Shown piece by piece: positions 24,261-35,299 of a stretch of DNA of 64,000 nt (positions are counted from its first letter, which is position 1; each line of letters opens with the position of its first letter). The DNA lies in assembly GCF_035046485.1 (NCBI RefSeq), contig NC_085137.1, positions 443,738,334 through 443,802,333 on the forward strand. The letters run 5' to 3'. The DNA is from Aedes albopictus (Eukaryota; Arthropoda; Insecta; Diptera; Culicidae). The translations under genes and the position numbers were made by a program. The notes under the pieces are model-generated. The model was not told the DNA's origin and ran no database searches. It saw only the letters and a program-made list of their open reading frames with translations.

Positions 24261-25650
24261 AGATTGATCCAGGATTACTTTCAAAGAATTCTTCAAGAAA
24301 GTTATAAAAAAAGCTTCTCCAAGATTTTTTTCTAGAAGTTCTTTGTTGAACTTTTCTAGGAATTCCACCAAAGGTTTCCCTAACAGTTTCTCCAGATATT
24401 TCTCCAAAAAATTGTTTTCAGGCTTTCTTTTTGGGATTCTTTTACGTTTTTCTTTGGGATTCCTTCAGATATTAATTAATGAATATTCATTGAGCTTCCT
24501 GAGCTTTCTACAAAGATTCCACTGGAGATTTATTCTGAAATTTTCTCAGGGGTTCTATCAGAATTTCCCTCAGGAATTCCTATAGGGATGCCTTAAAATA
24601 TGTCTCAAGAGACTTTTGCAGAGTTCTTGGGATTTCTTCAGGAATTGCAGCAAGGGATTACGTCAAAATTTCTACTATGGTGTTCTTCCATCCTTCATGA
24701 TTCAGATATTCTTCCAGAGATTTTACATACAGAGATTCAGAGACATACCTGAAAGTTTGGGTAAAGGGATCTCCAAAAAAGAAAACTTCTGGTGTTACTT
24801 TTGAAGATTCCTAGAAGAATTTAAAAAAATCTGGAGATCCAGAACTTGAACTCCTGAAGCAATTTCTGCTCTCCAAGAGTTCCTGGATAAGGTAATCTGG
24901 GTGAATACTTGAAGAATCACCTCAAGATACCTTCTTAATTACTAGGAAAAAAATCATGAGAAACTTCTGCAGAGCTCTCTGAAATGCATTTGGAGGAATG
25001 CTTAGAAGAATAATTCTGAAGAAACTAGTACACAAAGATCCCTCAAGTAATGTCTGGAGAAATGTTTGAAGTAAATACTGCAGAAATAGGAGACAACAAA
25101 TGTTAATGGAACGAATTTCGAGAAGAATCTCTTGAGAATTTTTCAGACGAATTTCTATGTCAATGCTTGAGAGATTACCTGAGTACATGGAACCTGTGGG
25201 GAAATTCTAACTCGGAATCTGCGAAAAAAAACTTCTGGAATTGCACCTTTTGAAAAAATCTCTGAAGGAAATTAAAAAAAAAACTCCTCAAGAAGAGCAT
25301 TCTCTACAGGCATGCCTGTAAGAACCTCTGTAGAAATTCTTGAAGAAATATTCAAAGAAATACATAAACAGGAATGGATTCTAAAGGGACACCTGGAGGA
25401 ATCTTTGGAAGAATGCTTGCAGAACTCATTGCGCGGAATCTGGAAATATTTTGTATAAAGTTTTGAGAAATCCTGAAAGAATTTCTTAAGGAATGTCTGG
25501 CAGTGTCTCTGGAGGTAATCGTGGAGGAAATGCCAAAAATGTGCATGAGAAGGAATTCTCGGAGAAATCTTTTATGAGTTACAAAACTGCCCCCTTCGCG
25601 GTAGTTACAGGAAAAAAATCGTGAAGAAATAATTCATGAAGGGGTTTCCC
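24261..25650. repeat. degenerate AATTCC-type minisatellite, orientation switch near 24.8 kb
   Basis: Plus-sense units (TTCCTTCAGATATT, TTTCTCCAGA) to about 24.8 kb, then the complementary sense (GGAGAAATCTTT, GAAGAATTTC) to about 25.6 kb. The inverted layout is the same as in the better preserved unit at 35.1-39.0 kb. Confidence 0.6.
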
Positions 25651-25924
25651 CAGAGTAATTCTCAATTAAGCGCAATATTGAGGTAATTTTTCAAAAGGGA
25701 GTGCCACTATAGGGGGCGCATAAAATTCTGAAACATTGAGTAATCATCTCTGATTTCAGTTGATGACTCCTCTGGGAACTACAGACAAAGGCATTGGATT
25801 AGTTCTTGAATACATTTGTATACATTTCTGAAGGGATTCTTGGAGGATGTTCTGAAGCAGGAAGAACTGCTGGAGATACTTCTGGAGTTCTTAAAAGAAT
25901 GTCTAGCAAATTTCATATCTGAAG
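25651..25924. other. short decayed spacer
   Basis: Fragments of the same array; nothing else. Confidence 0.4.
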
Positions 25925-25931
25925 GTATAAT

Positions 25932-26267
25932 CACAGAGAACAGACGTCTATCTTTGCTTTCTGCCTTGTGTAAAATTTTGTAACGGTCATATCAGAGTAT
26001 GTGGTTATGCTCCCGTTGCGTGGCGCCAGCGTCCCATCACTTACATTGTTGTGTTGTCATTTTTGTTTCCAGTGCTCGCCGTTTTTGGCCGTTTGGCGCT
26101 CGCGTCGCATTGTGGGCTAGTGTATTTAAACGATGAACACTGCCATCTTGGGGTCAAATCGACTTTATATGTGGGGCAGTCTCCGTTGGTGGCGTTGAGG
26201 TACACTTAAATCCTTTACACACGATTTCAACGTATTTTTGTTCGAGCATGAACGTCTGTTCTCTGTG
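25932..26267. mobile_element. 336-bp TIR element, copy 1, 7-bp target duplication
   Basis: The ends are CACAGAGAACAGACG and its inverse CGTCTGTTCTCTGTG. The flanks are GTATAAT on both sides (25925-25931, 26268-26274), a 7-bp target duplication. There is no open frame of note, so it is non-autonomous. The superfamily is unclear from the 7-bp duplication alone. Confidence 0.88.
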
Positions 26268-26325
26268 GTATAATTGTACAAAAATCCCTGTAACATTTTC
26301 TTAAATAGTCGCTACAAGATCTTTC

Positions 26326-26661
26326 CACAGAGAACAGACGTCTATCTTCGCTTTTTGCCTTGTGTAAAACTTTGTAACGGTCATATCGGAGTATGTGGTT
26401 ATGCTCCCGTTGCGCGGCGCTAGCGTCCCATCAATTGTATTGTTGTGTTGTCAAATTTGTTTCCAGTGCTCGCCGTTTTTCGCCGTTTGGCGCTCGTGTC
26501 GCTTTGTGGGCTAGTGTATTTTAACGATGAACACTGCCATCTTGGAGTCAAATCGACTTTATATGTGGGGCAGTTTCCGTTGGTGGCGTTGAGGTACACT
26601 TAAATCCTTTACACACGATTTCGACGTATTTTTGTTCGAGCTTAATCGTCTGTTCTCTGTG
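26326..26661. mobile_element. 336-bp TIR element, copy 2, 7-bp target duplication
   Basis: Same length and orientation as copy 1 and nearly the same sequence throughout, starting only 58 bp after it. It has its own distinct target duplication ATCTTTC (26319-26325, 26662-26668). It is therefore a separate insertion and not a local tandem duplication. Confidence 0.88.
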
Positions 26662-26668
26662 ATCTTTC

Positions 26669-27628
26669 GGAGGAGAAATTTGAGAAAAAAAAACTGGAAG
26701 AATTCTTGAAGGAATCACTAAGCTATGTTTCTATACAAATTATTGTTTTCGAAGAAATCGTTAAACAAATACCTGGAAATGTGTAGAGTGCTTTGCAGTA
26801 ATTCCAAGAAGAATTTCTTGAGACATTCCTGGAGAAACGACATAAAATAAATCTAAAAGTGATTTCTGAAAGCATTCCTGATAGAATCTTAGGAGAAATT
26901 CCTGAAGGGTCCCCGGAAAAAAATCTGAGAGAATCCCTTGGGAAAGTTTCATTGAATCCAAAAAGAAGTTTGTGGAGGAAGGTTTGAGGAACTTCTGAGA
27001 CGAATCTCGTATGAACTTTCTAGGGGAAAGTAATATTTGAGAGAATCTCCGGAGAAATTCCGGAAAGGAACTTCTCGAAGTTCCAACAAAAACTTCAGGA
27101 AGCATTTCTGGAATGGAAAAAATCTGAATTTCTGAAAACAGCTGGAGAAGTTTCAGGAGGAATACTTGGAAGAACCTCTTGCATGCGCAACTTTCCCTTT
27201 TTTTTTACTTGCTCTCGTAAACAAATACGAGATAGATAAAGTTAAAAGAGGGGGCATTTCCCTTTTTTTTTATTCCTCCCCTTTTTTGTGTTTATCAAAG
27301 AAAATGAACGAGAAGAAAGAAAAAGCTGCGCACGTGATCTTGAGAATTCCCTGCGAGAATCTCTTGAGGAATTACTGGAGTAATCTTTGCTGAAGCTTCT
27401 GAAGGATTTGCTAGAGGAACTCGTCTACAAAATGATATGGAATTTCTGTAGGAATTGATCTTTTTGAAGGAATATCTGAGCGAAACCTGGAATAACGCCG
27501 GGAAGAATATCTTGAGAATTTCTAGAGAAATTTCTGAAGGAATACCCAAAAAAATCGAAAAAAATACCACATGTAATTTAAAAAAAATCTTGGAAGTATC
27601 TTTGAAGGAATTCTTGCTGAAACCCAAA
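26669..27628. repeat. degenerate AATTCC-type minisatellite
   Basis: GAATTCTTGAAGGAATC-like units, heavily diverged, with T-rich interruptions near 27200-27290. Confidence 0.6.
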
Positions 27629-27700
27629 CAGAGACGAACCAGCCAAGGGCTGAAAGTCTCTTAAATGAAGACAAATCAATCAATCAATTTATCAATTGTT
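27629..27700 (+). repeat. 3' tail remnant of a non-LTR element
   Basis: ACCAGCCAAGGGCTGAAAGT followed by CTCTTAA...GAAGACAAATC and then AATC repeats. A related GACTTTCAGC / GATTGATTTG piece lies inverted at 29688-29722. The tail repeats suggest the 3' end of a LINE or SINE. Confidence 0.5.
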
Positions 27701-27830
27701 GAAATCATTTAATGAGTTCCTGCAATAATACCAGAATTCTCCAAAGAAATTATTGGAGATATTTCGGAAGGAATCTCTAGGCTACTCCTAGAGGTGGACT
27801 CTATTTTACAATCATGATTTTTTCAATTAG

Positions 27831-29320
27831 CAAAAAAGATCTTTACGACTGTAGCTCTCAGCAATTTTAAGGGTTTTCGGCCTTTTCAGTCGGTAAAATC
27901 AGCGAAAACTATTTTACCTCTACATCCGACGGTTTCGGTTGCTTTATTCAACCTTTTTCAAGGACTCTAGAATTTTAAAAAGAGGGGGGGATATTTCAAG
28001 AATAGTTTCTCATCGGTTTTTAACTCTACCCTACGCCCTACTACTATCAACTTACAGAGGTCTGTTCCGTTGTTAAGAGGGGGGAGGGGAGGTGTTCTAT
28101 ACACGGTTGTCCACATCTAGGAATGGCGGCCCACTTCGGCTATGTGCTCGTAGCAATATTTCTTGGCGACACTGTAACCGGTTTTTGGAGCTTTATCTGT
28201 GAGCTTGAACTAACTTTTTCTCGATCGGATAATCGTGATAATCGGTCTCCTACGCTTTATCGATACTTTTCGATCTATACTGGATTTTGGTTTGGGAGAG
28301 TATCGTTGTGTGTGGGGCCTACTACTAATAGAGAGTTGTATTGTGTGTTGGTGTTGACTACTACCACGTATGTGGCAACCCTAATCCCACTTAATGCATC
28401 TGACAGGAGCCAACATCTATCGTGTATCCACAATGGAATCCTTTGTGGATACACAAATGTTTACATACAAGATGTTGGATTCTTAAAAATGGCGGCCTCG
28501 CACCCTGGTGACTACTACTGTGTTGTGTTGTTTACATTTGCATGGGTTTCGTATTCTGTTTGTGATTCGTTTTTCTTGCCTATTTCATATAGTATACCTG
28601 CGTATATAGCATGTAAACCGTCTGTATTAGACCGAGCGAAATCAACGTCCAACTTACAGTTCCTCGAAATGTGCCATATCAAAAACAACGAACGAAGCAT
28701 AAACAGAAGAACCGATACAGACGGTTTACATGCTATATACGCAGGTATACTATATGAAATAGGCAAGAAAAACAAATCACAAACAGAATACGAAACCCAT
28801 GCAAATGTAAACAACACAACACAGTAGTAGTCAACACCAACACACAATACAACTCTCTATTAGTAGTAGGCCCCACACACAACGATACTCTCCCAAACCA
28901 AAATCCAGTATAGATCGAAAAGTATCGATAAAGCGTAGGAGACCGATTATCACGATTATCCGATCGAGAAAAAGTTAGTTCAAGCTCACAGATAAAGCTC
29001 CAAAAACCGGTTACAGTGTCGCCAAGAAATATTGCTACGAGCACATAGCCGAAGTGGGCCGCCATTCCTAGATGTGGACAACCGTGTATAGAACACCTCC
29101 CCTCCCCCTCTTAACAACGGAACAGACCTCTGTAAGTTGATAGTAGTAGGGCGTAGGGTAGAGTTAAAAACCGATGAGAAACTATTCTTGAAATATCCCC
29201 CCCTCTTTTAAAAATTCTAGAGTCCTTGAAAAAGGTTGAATAAAGCAACCGAAACCGTCGGATGTAGAGGTAAAATAGTTTTCGCTGATTTTACCGACTG
29301 AAAAGGCCGAAAACCCCTAA
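27831..29320. mobile_element. 1.5-kb palindromic insertion, about 610-bp arms
   Basis: The left arm (about 27866 to 28627, less a nested insert) and right arm (28715 to about 29320) are nearly exact reverse complements around an 87-bp single-copy centre. The same peptide-like frame starting MAAHFGYVLVAIFLGD therefore appears on both strands; it is not evidence of a gene. A related flank, ATTTTTTCAATTAG (27817-27830) and ATTTTTTTCAATTAG (29321-29335), forms a 14-15 bp target-duplication-like repeat. Each outer part carries the family stem-loop module (TTGAAAAAGGTTG, AATAAAG, CAACCGAAACCGTCGG). It has the same architecture as the small palindrome at 23335-23573, with a longer cargo. Confidence 0.8.
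28365..28508. mobile_element. 144-bp element nested in the palindrome's left arm
   Basis: The right arm lacks this sequence and shows the empty site. The left arm has TGACTACTAC on both sides (28355-28364, 28509-28518), so an 8-10 bp target duplication. The insert is itself foldback-like: CCAACATCT and GTGTATCCACAA recur inverted. It ends in ACCCTGG, giving CCAGGGTG on the minus strand, which is hAT-like but not decisive. Confidence 0.75.
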
Positions 29321-29339
29321 ATTTTTTTCAATTAGTTGA

Positions 29340-30150
29340 ACAGATTTTGCTGCATTCTGCTGCAGTTAAATCCAACTTTGAAGTGCCACGGAGCTTTTGT
29401 GGGATTTTGATTGAAGATAGGTTCAATAAGTGAATCTGGCGAAGTGAAAACTTAACGAGAATGAAGAACAATTCGGCTGCTGCTTTGGTGCGGTTTCCTT
29501 CGTCGTACGCAAAATGAGAAAAAGAATGTTCAACTCGTAAGTGGAGTGAAACGTAACGTGACATTTCGCGTAATTTTTCGATTTCCAGTGATATAGGCGC
29601 TGATTATTTATAGACTACATCGTTTTTCTTCCATCTGATGAGCCATTGGCAAAGGTTCGTTTGAATATCAGTAATTATAATTATATTGATTGATTGATTT
29701 GTCTTTATAAAAGAGACTTTCAGCAATTATAATTATATGTAAACTACATTTTTCTCAAAAAAAAAAAAAAAAAAAAAATTCGTGGTGCAGAAATGCTTAG
29801 GTCAGATTACGTATCAGTGGATTGAAATCTATTTAATATGGATATTGGTTATGATGAGCAGATAAAACATTGAAAATTATAAAGGCAATATTTTTTTTTC
29901 ATAAAAATATGAAATTTGATGAATAAACCCCTATTTTTCTCAAAAACTGTACCTGTTACAGCTATTCCGAAGTCAGATTCGGAATCAGCAGGCCAAAATC
30001 CATCAGAAATAGAACAAGTTTTGTGATCAAAGTGCGTGATCCACTGTCGACCAGTGTTATTGGCTGTTTTCCGTCTGATATGACGGAAATTAGCACATAT
30101 ATCGAAGTAGATTTCTACCAAGTTATTTTGCCAGTTCACGGAGGATCAAA
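29340..30150 (-). repeat. interrupted copy of a dispersed repeat
   Basis: Minus-strand pieces at 30130-30040 and 29580-29340 correspond in order to the continuous plus-strand copy at 42930-43255 (shared GTCATATCAGNCGG, CAGCCAATAA, AATTACGCGAAAT, ACGACGAAGG and CCGAATTGTTCTT). About 460 bp of unrelated sequence, with an A tract near 29758-29779, splits them. The family is unknown. Confidence 0.55.
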
Positions 30151-30289
30151 ATTTTCGAATCATGAGAGTATAAGCAAGAGTAAAAGTCATTGATTTTGGC
30201 CAAGCTTTTTCCGCCTGTTTCGGGATACTTCTCTGAATGTTCAGCTTCGCCCGAACTTGTCAAAACTTTGAAACAAACATAAGAGAAGC

Positions 30290-30720
30290 ACCGATGTCCA
30301 CTCGGCGCGTGATACCGGTTCATTTCGGCACTGCCGAACCGATCCGAGTTGGCTCGGACGCGTACGAAATCGCGCCTTCGTCGTAGTAGGCAAGGAAAGA
30401 GTAGTTAATACGTTCCTAACCTAACCGTTCCGTTGCACGTTGTTGCGCGTCATCAACGAGAGACAACAGCGACGAAATGAAATGGAAAGTTGCCAGACCG
30501 GACCCGCGCGCAACCCCAAGTCTGGTTGGTTGGTTGCAAGCGGGTAAAGCACCACCTTCCGCTTATGTGGACATATATGGCGACTGTATGGATTTTGAGC
30601 TTCGTGGTTGGATTAGGCATTGCTCCTCATCCAGAGCCATCGCCGCTAATGAAATAACCGCTTGCTTTGTTTACATTCCGCTTCAGAATTGGCAATGACA
30701 CATTTAGCGTCAGCACTAAG
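30290..30720. promoter_or_regulatory. CpG-rich non-repetitive island
   Basis: A block of higher GC (GCGCGTGATACCGGTTCAT, GGCTCGGACGCGTACG) with a 73-codon plus-strand frame at 30477-30698 that shows no recognisable domain. It may be a regulatory island or a non-coding exon. Confidence 0.3.
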
Positions 30721-31526
30721 GTTTAGTTTGGAGAGATTTTTCGCAATCGTCGCCGTCGGTCTCTAAAGTGTTCATCCGGATATATTTAGCAAAGTGGGGT
30801 TGTTTAGCAGAATAGTCGTCCGTCCGGAGAAAAGGTGCTAATTGTCGAAAGTGGCACACTCTTCGGTGACAGCTAGAGATATGTGGAAATATAGGGCGTG
30901 TTTTGAATTTTTTGGGGCACTGCAGTTTCAAAACTATGCTTGAAGTTATGATTATTTAGTTCTGTCTTGATCGTGGTCTTGATACACTCTCATCAATTTA
31001 ACTAGCTGATAAAAAACGATAATATTTTGCATGTTTTTATCGTTTATGCTTTGGTGCATATCGATGTATCGAATATTTTGACAGTAGAACGATGAGATTT
31101 GATCCTTCTCAAAGAATCTGTCAATATTGTCGCGCTTATCTTTTATTAGAGTCCTGCGGCGTTCGTACGCTCGCAAGGCATACCGCCGCATGACAGTCGC
31201 AAGGCAAAACAAAAGAAAAAGTGTTCCCGCCAAAAACAAAAGCACGTGGGTTTCGCGGAGTGACAGATGTTTTTGAATGTATTTGTGACGGACGGAAAGA
31301 GTGGCTCAGTGGAATGAGTGCTCTTGCTGTCAAACCCCATATAATGGAATTATATACTTTTGAATCTGGTGACTCTGTTATGATTAGTGACTGTCGCGCT
31401 AATATCAGAAGCCAGAGGCAGATAATCGCCATATTCTGATTTTTCTTGAGAGGCATAATAATTTTGTCAATACAGATATTTCGATTCCATCCAGAGCAAA
31501 TGGGTGTCACAATCATCAACAGTTTC
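30721..31526. other. presumed intron, mixed composition
   Basis: A short GC-richer patch at 31140-31260 contains GTACGCTCGCAAGGCATACC-like sequence; several overlapping frames on both strands but no recognisable product. Confidence 0.4.
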
Positions 31527-31755
31527 TGCTAGGGATCAAACGATATAATGATATCGTTTGATCCCTAGCAGAGTTGGTTGACAGTTGGCGATCAAGTGTA
31601 TTGATCAAATTTACACGTCCATTATCTAGAGTTTTGCGATCATTGAAGGCCGCTATAATAATGCTAGTTCTGACGTTTAAACCTCCATTTATCTTATCGT
31701 TCAACTGTCAAACGGAATAATTCAGATGTCAGACCATTTGATCCCTAACAGAAAG
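31527..31755. repeat. small palindrome plus MITE-like unit
   Basis: CTGCTAGGGATCAAACGATA and its exact inverse face each other over a 4-base loop at 31530-31575. The inverse end TTTGATCCCTARCAG recurs near 31736-31752. Between them, GTTGACAGTTGGCGATCA faces CGTTCAACTGTCAAAC, a second inverted pair. A short relative with TATCGTTCAGCTGTCAAGCG lies at 39380-39435. Confidence 0.6.
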
Positions 31756-31807
31756 AAAACGGAATTGTGGAAACTATCAGACCTTGTATCAGACATCATT
31801 CAATTAT

Positions 31808-32052
31808 ACAATCGAAGCAGTAAACGCGCAAGCATTCAGCATGCATGTGACTAGTTCGATTCCTGGTCGGTCCATGATCTTTTTTTATAATGATGGAAAC
31901 ACTGTGGACTGCCTAAGTCATTGAATATCTTTTTGGCTGCCACATTATATATGAAAACAATCGTAAATTTCGAAAAAAAGCTCACAGTTAATAACTATGG
32001 GAATGGTTCATAGAAACAGAGAATCAGGGTCTGCCTCAATGACATTGCATCG
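31808..32052 (+). repeat. degenerate Feilai-like SINE
   Basis: Head GCAGTAAACGCGCAAGCATT with B box GTTCGATTCCTGGTCGGTCC; body GCTCACAGTTAATAACT. It has the same order as the intact copy, with many substitutions and indels. Confidence 0.75.
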
Positions 32053-32212
32053 CAGTCCGGGTCGCAGTTTTAGACGCTTAATGCCGTAATCGAAAACGAT
32101 TGGTCACAGCACAGCAACATAAATCGCAACAGTACGATCACCACACGCTCCAGAAAAGGAAGGAAATGCTTAAAGCTCAAACGAAATCGAAAACTGGTTA
32201 CTCCATACTTAC

Positions 32213-33200
32213 TTCAGCCGTCGTCCCGTGATTCCGTGAGCACTCCACTATTGAAAAAATACGACGAAAAAAAATGCAAATCAACGCTCAGCCATCGCGA
32301 AGAAAAATAAACAAAACAAAAAAAACTCAACAGCGAGAAAGTACCGCAGCCGCGCCACCACTACCACAAATGCAAACACACCAAAACGCGATCGGGCGAA
32401 GCTCACACGAAAACGCAACACAGCGAGAGGGACCGAAACAAAAAGCGGAAGAAATCCACGCGAGCAACGGTACCTCCGCGGGTCCCCCTCGTACCACCAT
32501 TGTGCCATACCGCGCGCGTGTATTGCGGCGTTCTCACTTTCGTTTTCGTTTGAACGCACCGCTGCTGCGGCGCTCAGCAACGTCACATTCGCAAGCGCCG
32601 CGCGCTGCGCGTTTCCTTCAAACATCGGTTCTTTTGTTCGTCAGCTCTTTTCTCGCACTTCGGGGCCGGTCCGAATCGTCCGAATTTGTTAGGTACACGG
32701 GTCACGTAGTGGACCATTCTTCGGACGCGATCGCATCAAAGTCGAATCAAAGAAGACGCGCGCGCACACGTGACAGATGTCATCTCTTCCCAGCCCACTT
32801 GTGTAGCTTGTTTTGAAAAGTCATCGCGATTTGACATTTTTCATGATCGAAATCAAAGCAACCTGCTGACTGTGACGGAAACGATTTGCGAAAAGTAAAC
32901 GGCGGTTCCTTTTCTTCGATGTTTTTCGGTGAAAGTTTTTCTCTGCCAAAACTTTAACCGAAGGTGACACTACGGTCGGTGGCTGTCTGCCGACGAAGAA
33001 ACTCGATAGCGTGTGACGTCTAGCCCGTCACGCACGTACCGAATGCAGCAACAACATTTTTGTCGGTGTACAGCTACTAGAAGCTTCAAGCTTGTTCGAC
33101 TACTTGGATTTGGTTGGCGCTCCGCAGAAGTGCAACTAGCGGAAAATACGTGCTCAAGGCGGAAAACAATCACACAGGCTTACCGTTTGAATTAAAATAA
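32213..33200 (-). promoter_or_regulatory. CpG-rich island with minus-strand splice donor; candidate promoter/first exon
   Basis: About 1 kb rich in CpG (GCGCGCGCACACGTGACAG, CGCCGCGCGCTGCGCG). On the minus strand it runs to CGGCTGAA|GTAAGTATGG at 32213/32212, a near-consensus 5' splice site, after which composition turns AT-rich. That is the pattern of a non-coding first exon read leftward, antisense to the gene at 11.3 kb. A 180-codon plus-strand frame (32274-32816) and a 114-codon minus-strand frame overlap and look compositional. No transcript evidence is available. Confidence 0.4.
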
Positions 33201-33399
33201 AATAAAAAGACGACGTTTGGGTTTTGTTTACGGGCGTTTCTTTCTTTGATCGTGAGAATTCTGCTTTTAGGATAATGACGGTGTGCGTTTTGGATGTGAG
33301 TAAATGTTTGGAATGCGCTGAAACAAAAACGGTTAAATTTGATCGTTTAAGTTCTCTGTGGTTTAAGTGTCAATTATTATCGTTTTTATACTCACAAAG

Positions 33400-33595
33400 A
33401 TACAAATTTCCACTCAGTCAACTCCAGACCAACTCTTAAATCGATGTCTTTTGTTCTCCCACTCAGTTTAAGCTACAAGTGGGACAACTGATTGACAATG
33501 AGTTGTCTCACTTTAAACGAAGATTGATTAGAAAAATAAAAGACTTTCTGAGGAATTCCAACTCAGTGACTGAGTAGAAATTTTTCTCTGTGAAT
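33400..33595. repeat. foldback with AAATTTCYACTCAGT ends
   Basis: AAATTTCCACTCAGTCAACT on the left is the inverse of AACTCAGTGACTGAGTAGAA followed by ATTT on the right; GTGGGACAACT and AGTTGTCTCACTT also face each other inside. Non-coding, about 195 bp, MITE-like. Confidence 0.5.
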
Positions 33596-33599
33596 TTTT

Positions 33600-34355
33600 T
33601 TTTATATGTGACAGATCTTCTTGTTTTGAAAAAAGTTAAATTTTCTTGTTTTTCTTATCGGTTTCCGAACTGAATTAACTTAGCAAATAAATTAGTCCAC
33701 GATAAGCTCAAATTGAGTGTTTAGAAAAACGAATGAATTCTCGATTGCAGATGTTATGGAAACGATCTTTTTTGATCGTTTTCATGTCATTCGGTTCGAT
33801 ATAAACCAAACTGACTGTTAACGATGAGTGCACTGAATGTAAACTAACAGAGTGTGAAATATGCAAATTCCCTAACAAACCTCTTATGGCAACATTGACA
33901 GCTTCCCGATCGGAGAGCATTGGAATTTCTTTGACAAACGATCAACAAGATGAATGACAGACAGTGGCACTTGCGATCTTTCTTGGGCGATGCGACCGGG
34001 ATCATTTGAATGCAACCCATCAGCAGCAGCAGAGTGTTGCTCTGCGATGCCGTTTGTGTGCTTTGAATGCAAAATCCGATGCAGATTATGCGAAACAGGT
34101 TTCGCGCACATCGGCCATTTATCGCCTATTTGTATGGTGTAGGAATATGTATGTGCTTCCGTAGGGCGGCAGTTGGACGGACAAATTGGGCTGACAAATC
34201 ACACACTGACTGGGCCAGTTTGTCAATGTGGTCTTTTTTTTTGGATACCGTCTGACCCCGCTCATTCGACAGTGTTTGTGACAAACTGGTGACACTGTGC
34301 TGTTCAATGAGCAGCGGTCAATGAGAGTATATTACAGGTGGGTAAGAAGAAGAGA
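33600..34355. other. presumed intron, nothing recognised
   Basis: Slightly GC-richer at 33950-34320, with small overlapping frames on both strands and no recognisable product. Confidence 0.4.
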
Positions 34356-34361
34356 TGGCTA

Positions 34362-34581
34362 CACACTTAGTTTTATTCACCGAGCTCGGCTGTGCAAATC
34401 TCGGTTTCTGAATTTTATCCGAGACTCAGCTAACAAACTGGTAGGTTGCTAGGCAACCAGGCATGTTATACTGATTCTCGGTATTTATTAGCTGAGATCT
34501 CATTAAAACATTTAGCTGACTACTCGGCTGTGCAAATCTCGGCATACGTAAACCGAGATTCGGCATTCTAAATTAAGTGTG
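34362..34581. mobile_element. 220-bp TA-flanked MITE
   Basis: The ends CACACTTAG (left) and CACACTTAATTT (right, minus strand) are imperfect TIRs. Facing copies of CTCGGCTGTGCAAATCTCGG lie inside. TA dinucleotides flank both ends, consistent with a Tc1/mariner-type MITE. The internal CTAGGCAACCAG piece is single copy. Confidence 0.6.
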
Positions 34582-34650
34582 TATGTATTAGAAATCAAAG
34601 AAAAAATGTAAACACAAATAGTGACGTCACTATTTGACACGCGTTCTTAT

Positions 34651-34874
34651 TATAGACACTATAGATTCCATAGACTCGCGGAGGCGTAGACAACTGTAGC
34701 CAAACGAACTGTCAGTTCGTGTAGCCAAACGAGCATGACGTCATGATTTCAATAGCGACAATGGATTGCGTGACGTCATATTCGCTCGATACACTCTAAA
34801 TTCACGGTAAAACACACTAAAATCGTATTGCTCAACCATGTCTCCGCGAGTCTATGGAATCTATAGTGTCTATA
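34651..34874. mobile_element. 224-bp MITE, 34-bp TIRs, 8-bp target duplication
   Basis: TIRs begin TATAGACACTATAGATTCC and continue through CATAGACTCGCGGAG on both ends. GTTCTTAT flanks both sides (34643-34650, 34875-34882), a perfect 8-bp duplication that suits a hAT-like origin. Inside are two TGTAGCCAAACGA direct repeats and palindromic TGACGTCA motifs. Confidence 0.85.
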
Positions 34875-35299
34875 GTTCTTATGGGAGCTCGCTTTGCATG
34901 TAGTAGTTAGATGTTTTGCTCCAAACACGGATCTCACGCACACGAAGTATCTTCTTCCTCACCTTTATGAGACTCTCATTGAGCAGCGGTAGCTCCATTT
35001 TTTGTTTTGATTTTTGGATTTGCTACTGAACACAAATCAAACAAATATTGCAAATATTATTAATCAGAAGGAATGAAGAACTTGTTATTCCCTGAGAGAG
35101 AGGAGACAGCTCACTGACAGCCAGGGATGCCAGGTGAAATTTTCGAATGTCTTCGCAAGGCACGTTGAAATGTCTTCATATGTCTTCACACACCATATTG
35201 TGGCTTTGGTATAAAACTAATGTTAAAAATCAAAATTTATGCTTTGTTCTCACTGCGCTCTATAATGCGTGATGACCTTAATGATGACATCTTATATCA

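Noticed and set aside
28123..28827. 234-codon frame starting MAAHFGYVLVAIF and its minus-strand twin at 28733-29065
   Set aside because: The same text on both strands is produced by the palindrome arms. One copy also runs through a nested insertion, so there is no sign of selection on a protein.
32274..32816. 180-codon plus-strand frame in the CpG-rich island
   Set aside because: No domain, biased composition, and an overlapping frame on the other strand; a promoter or non-coding exon fits better.
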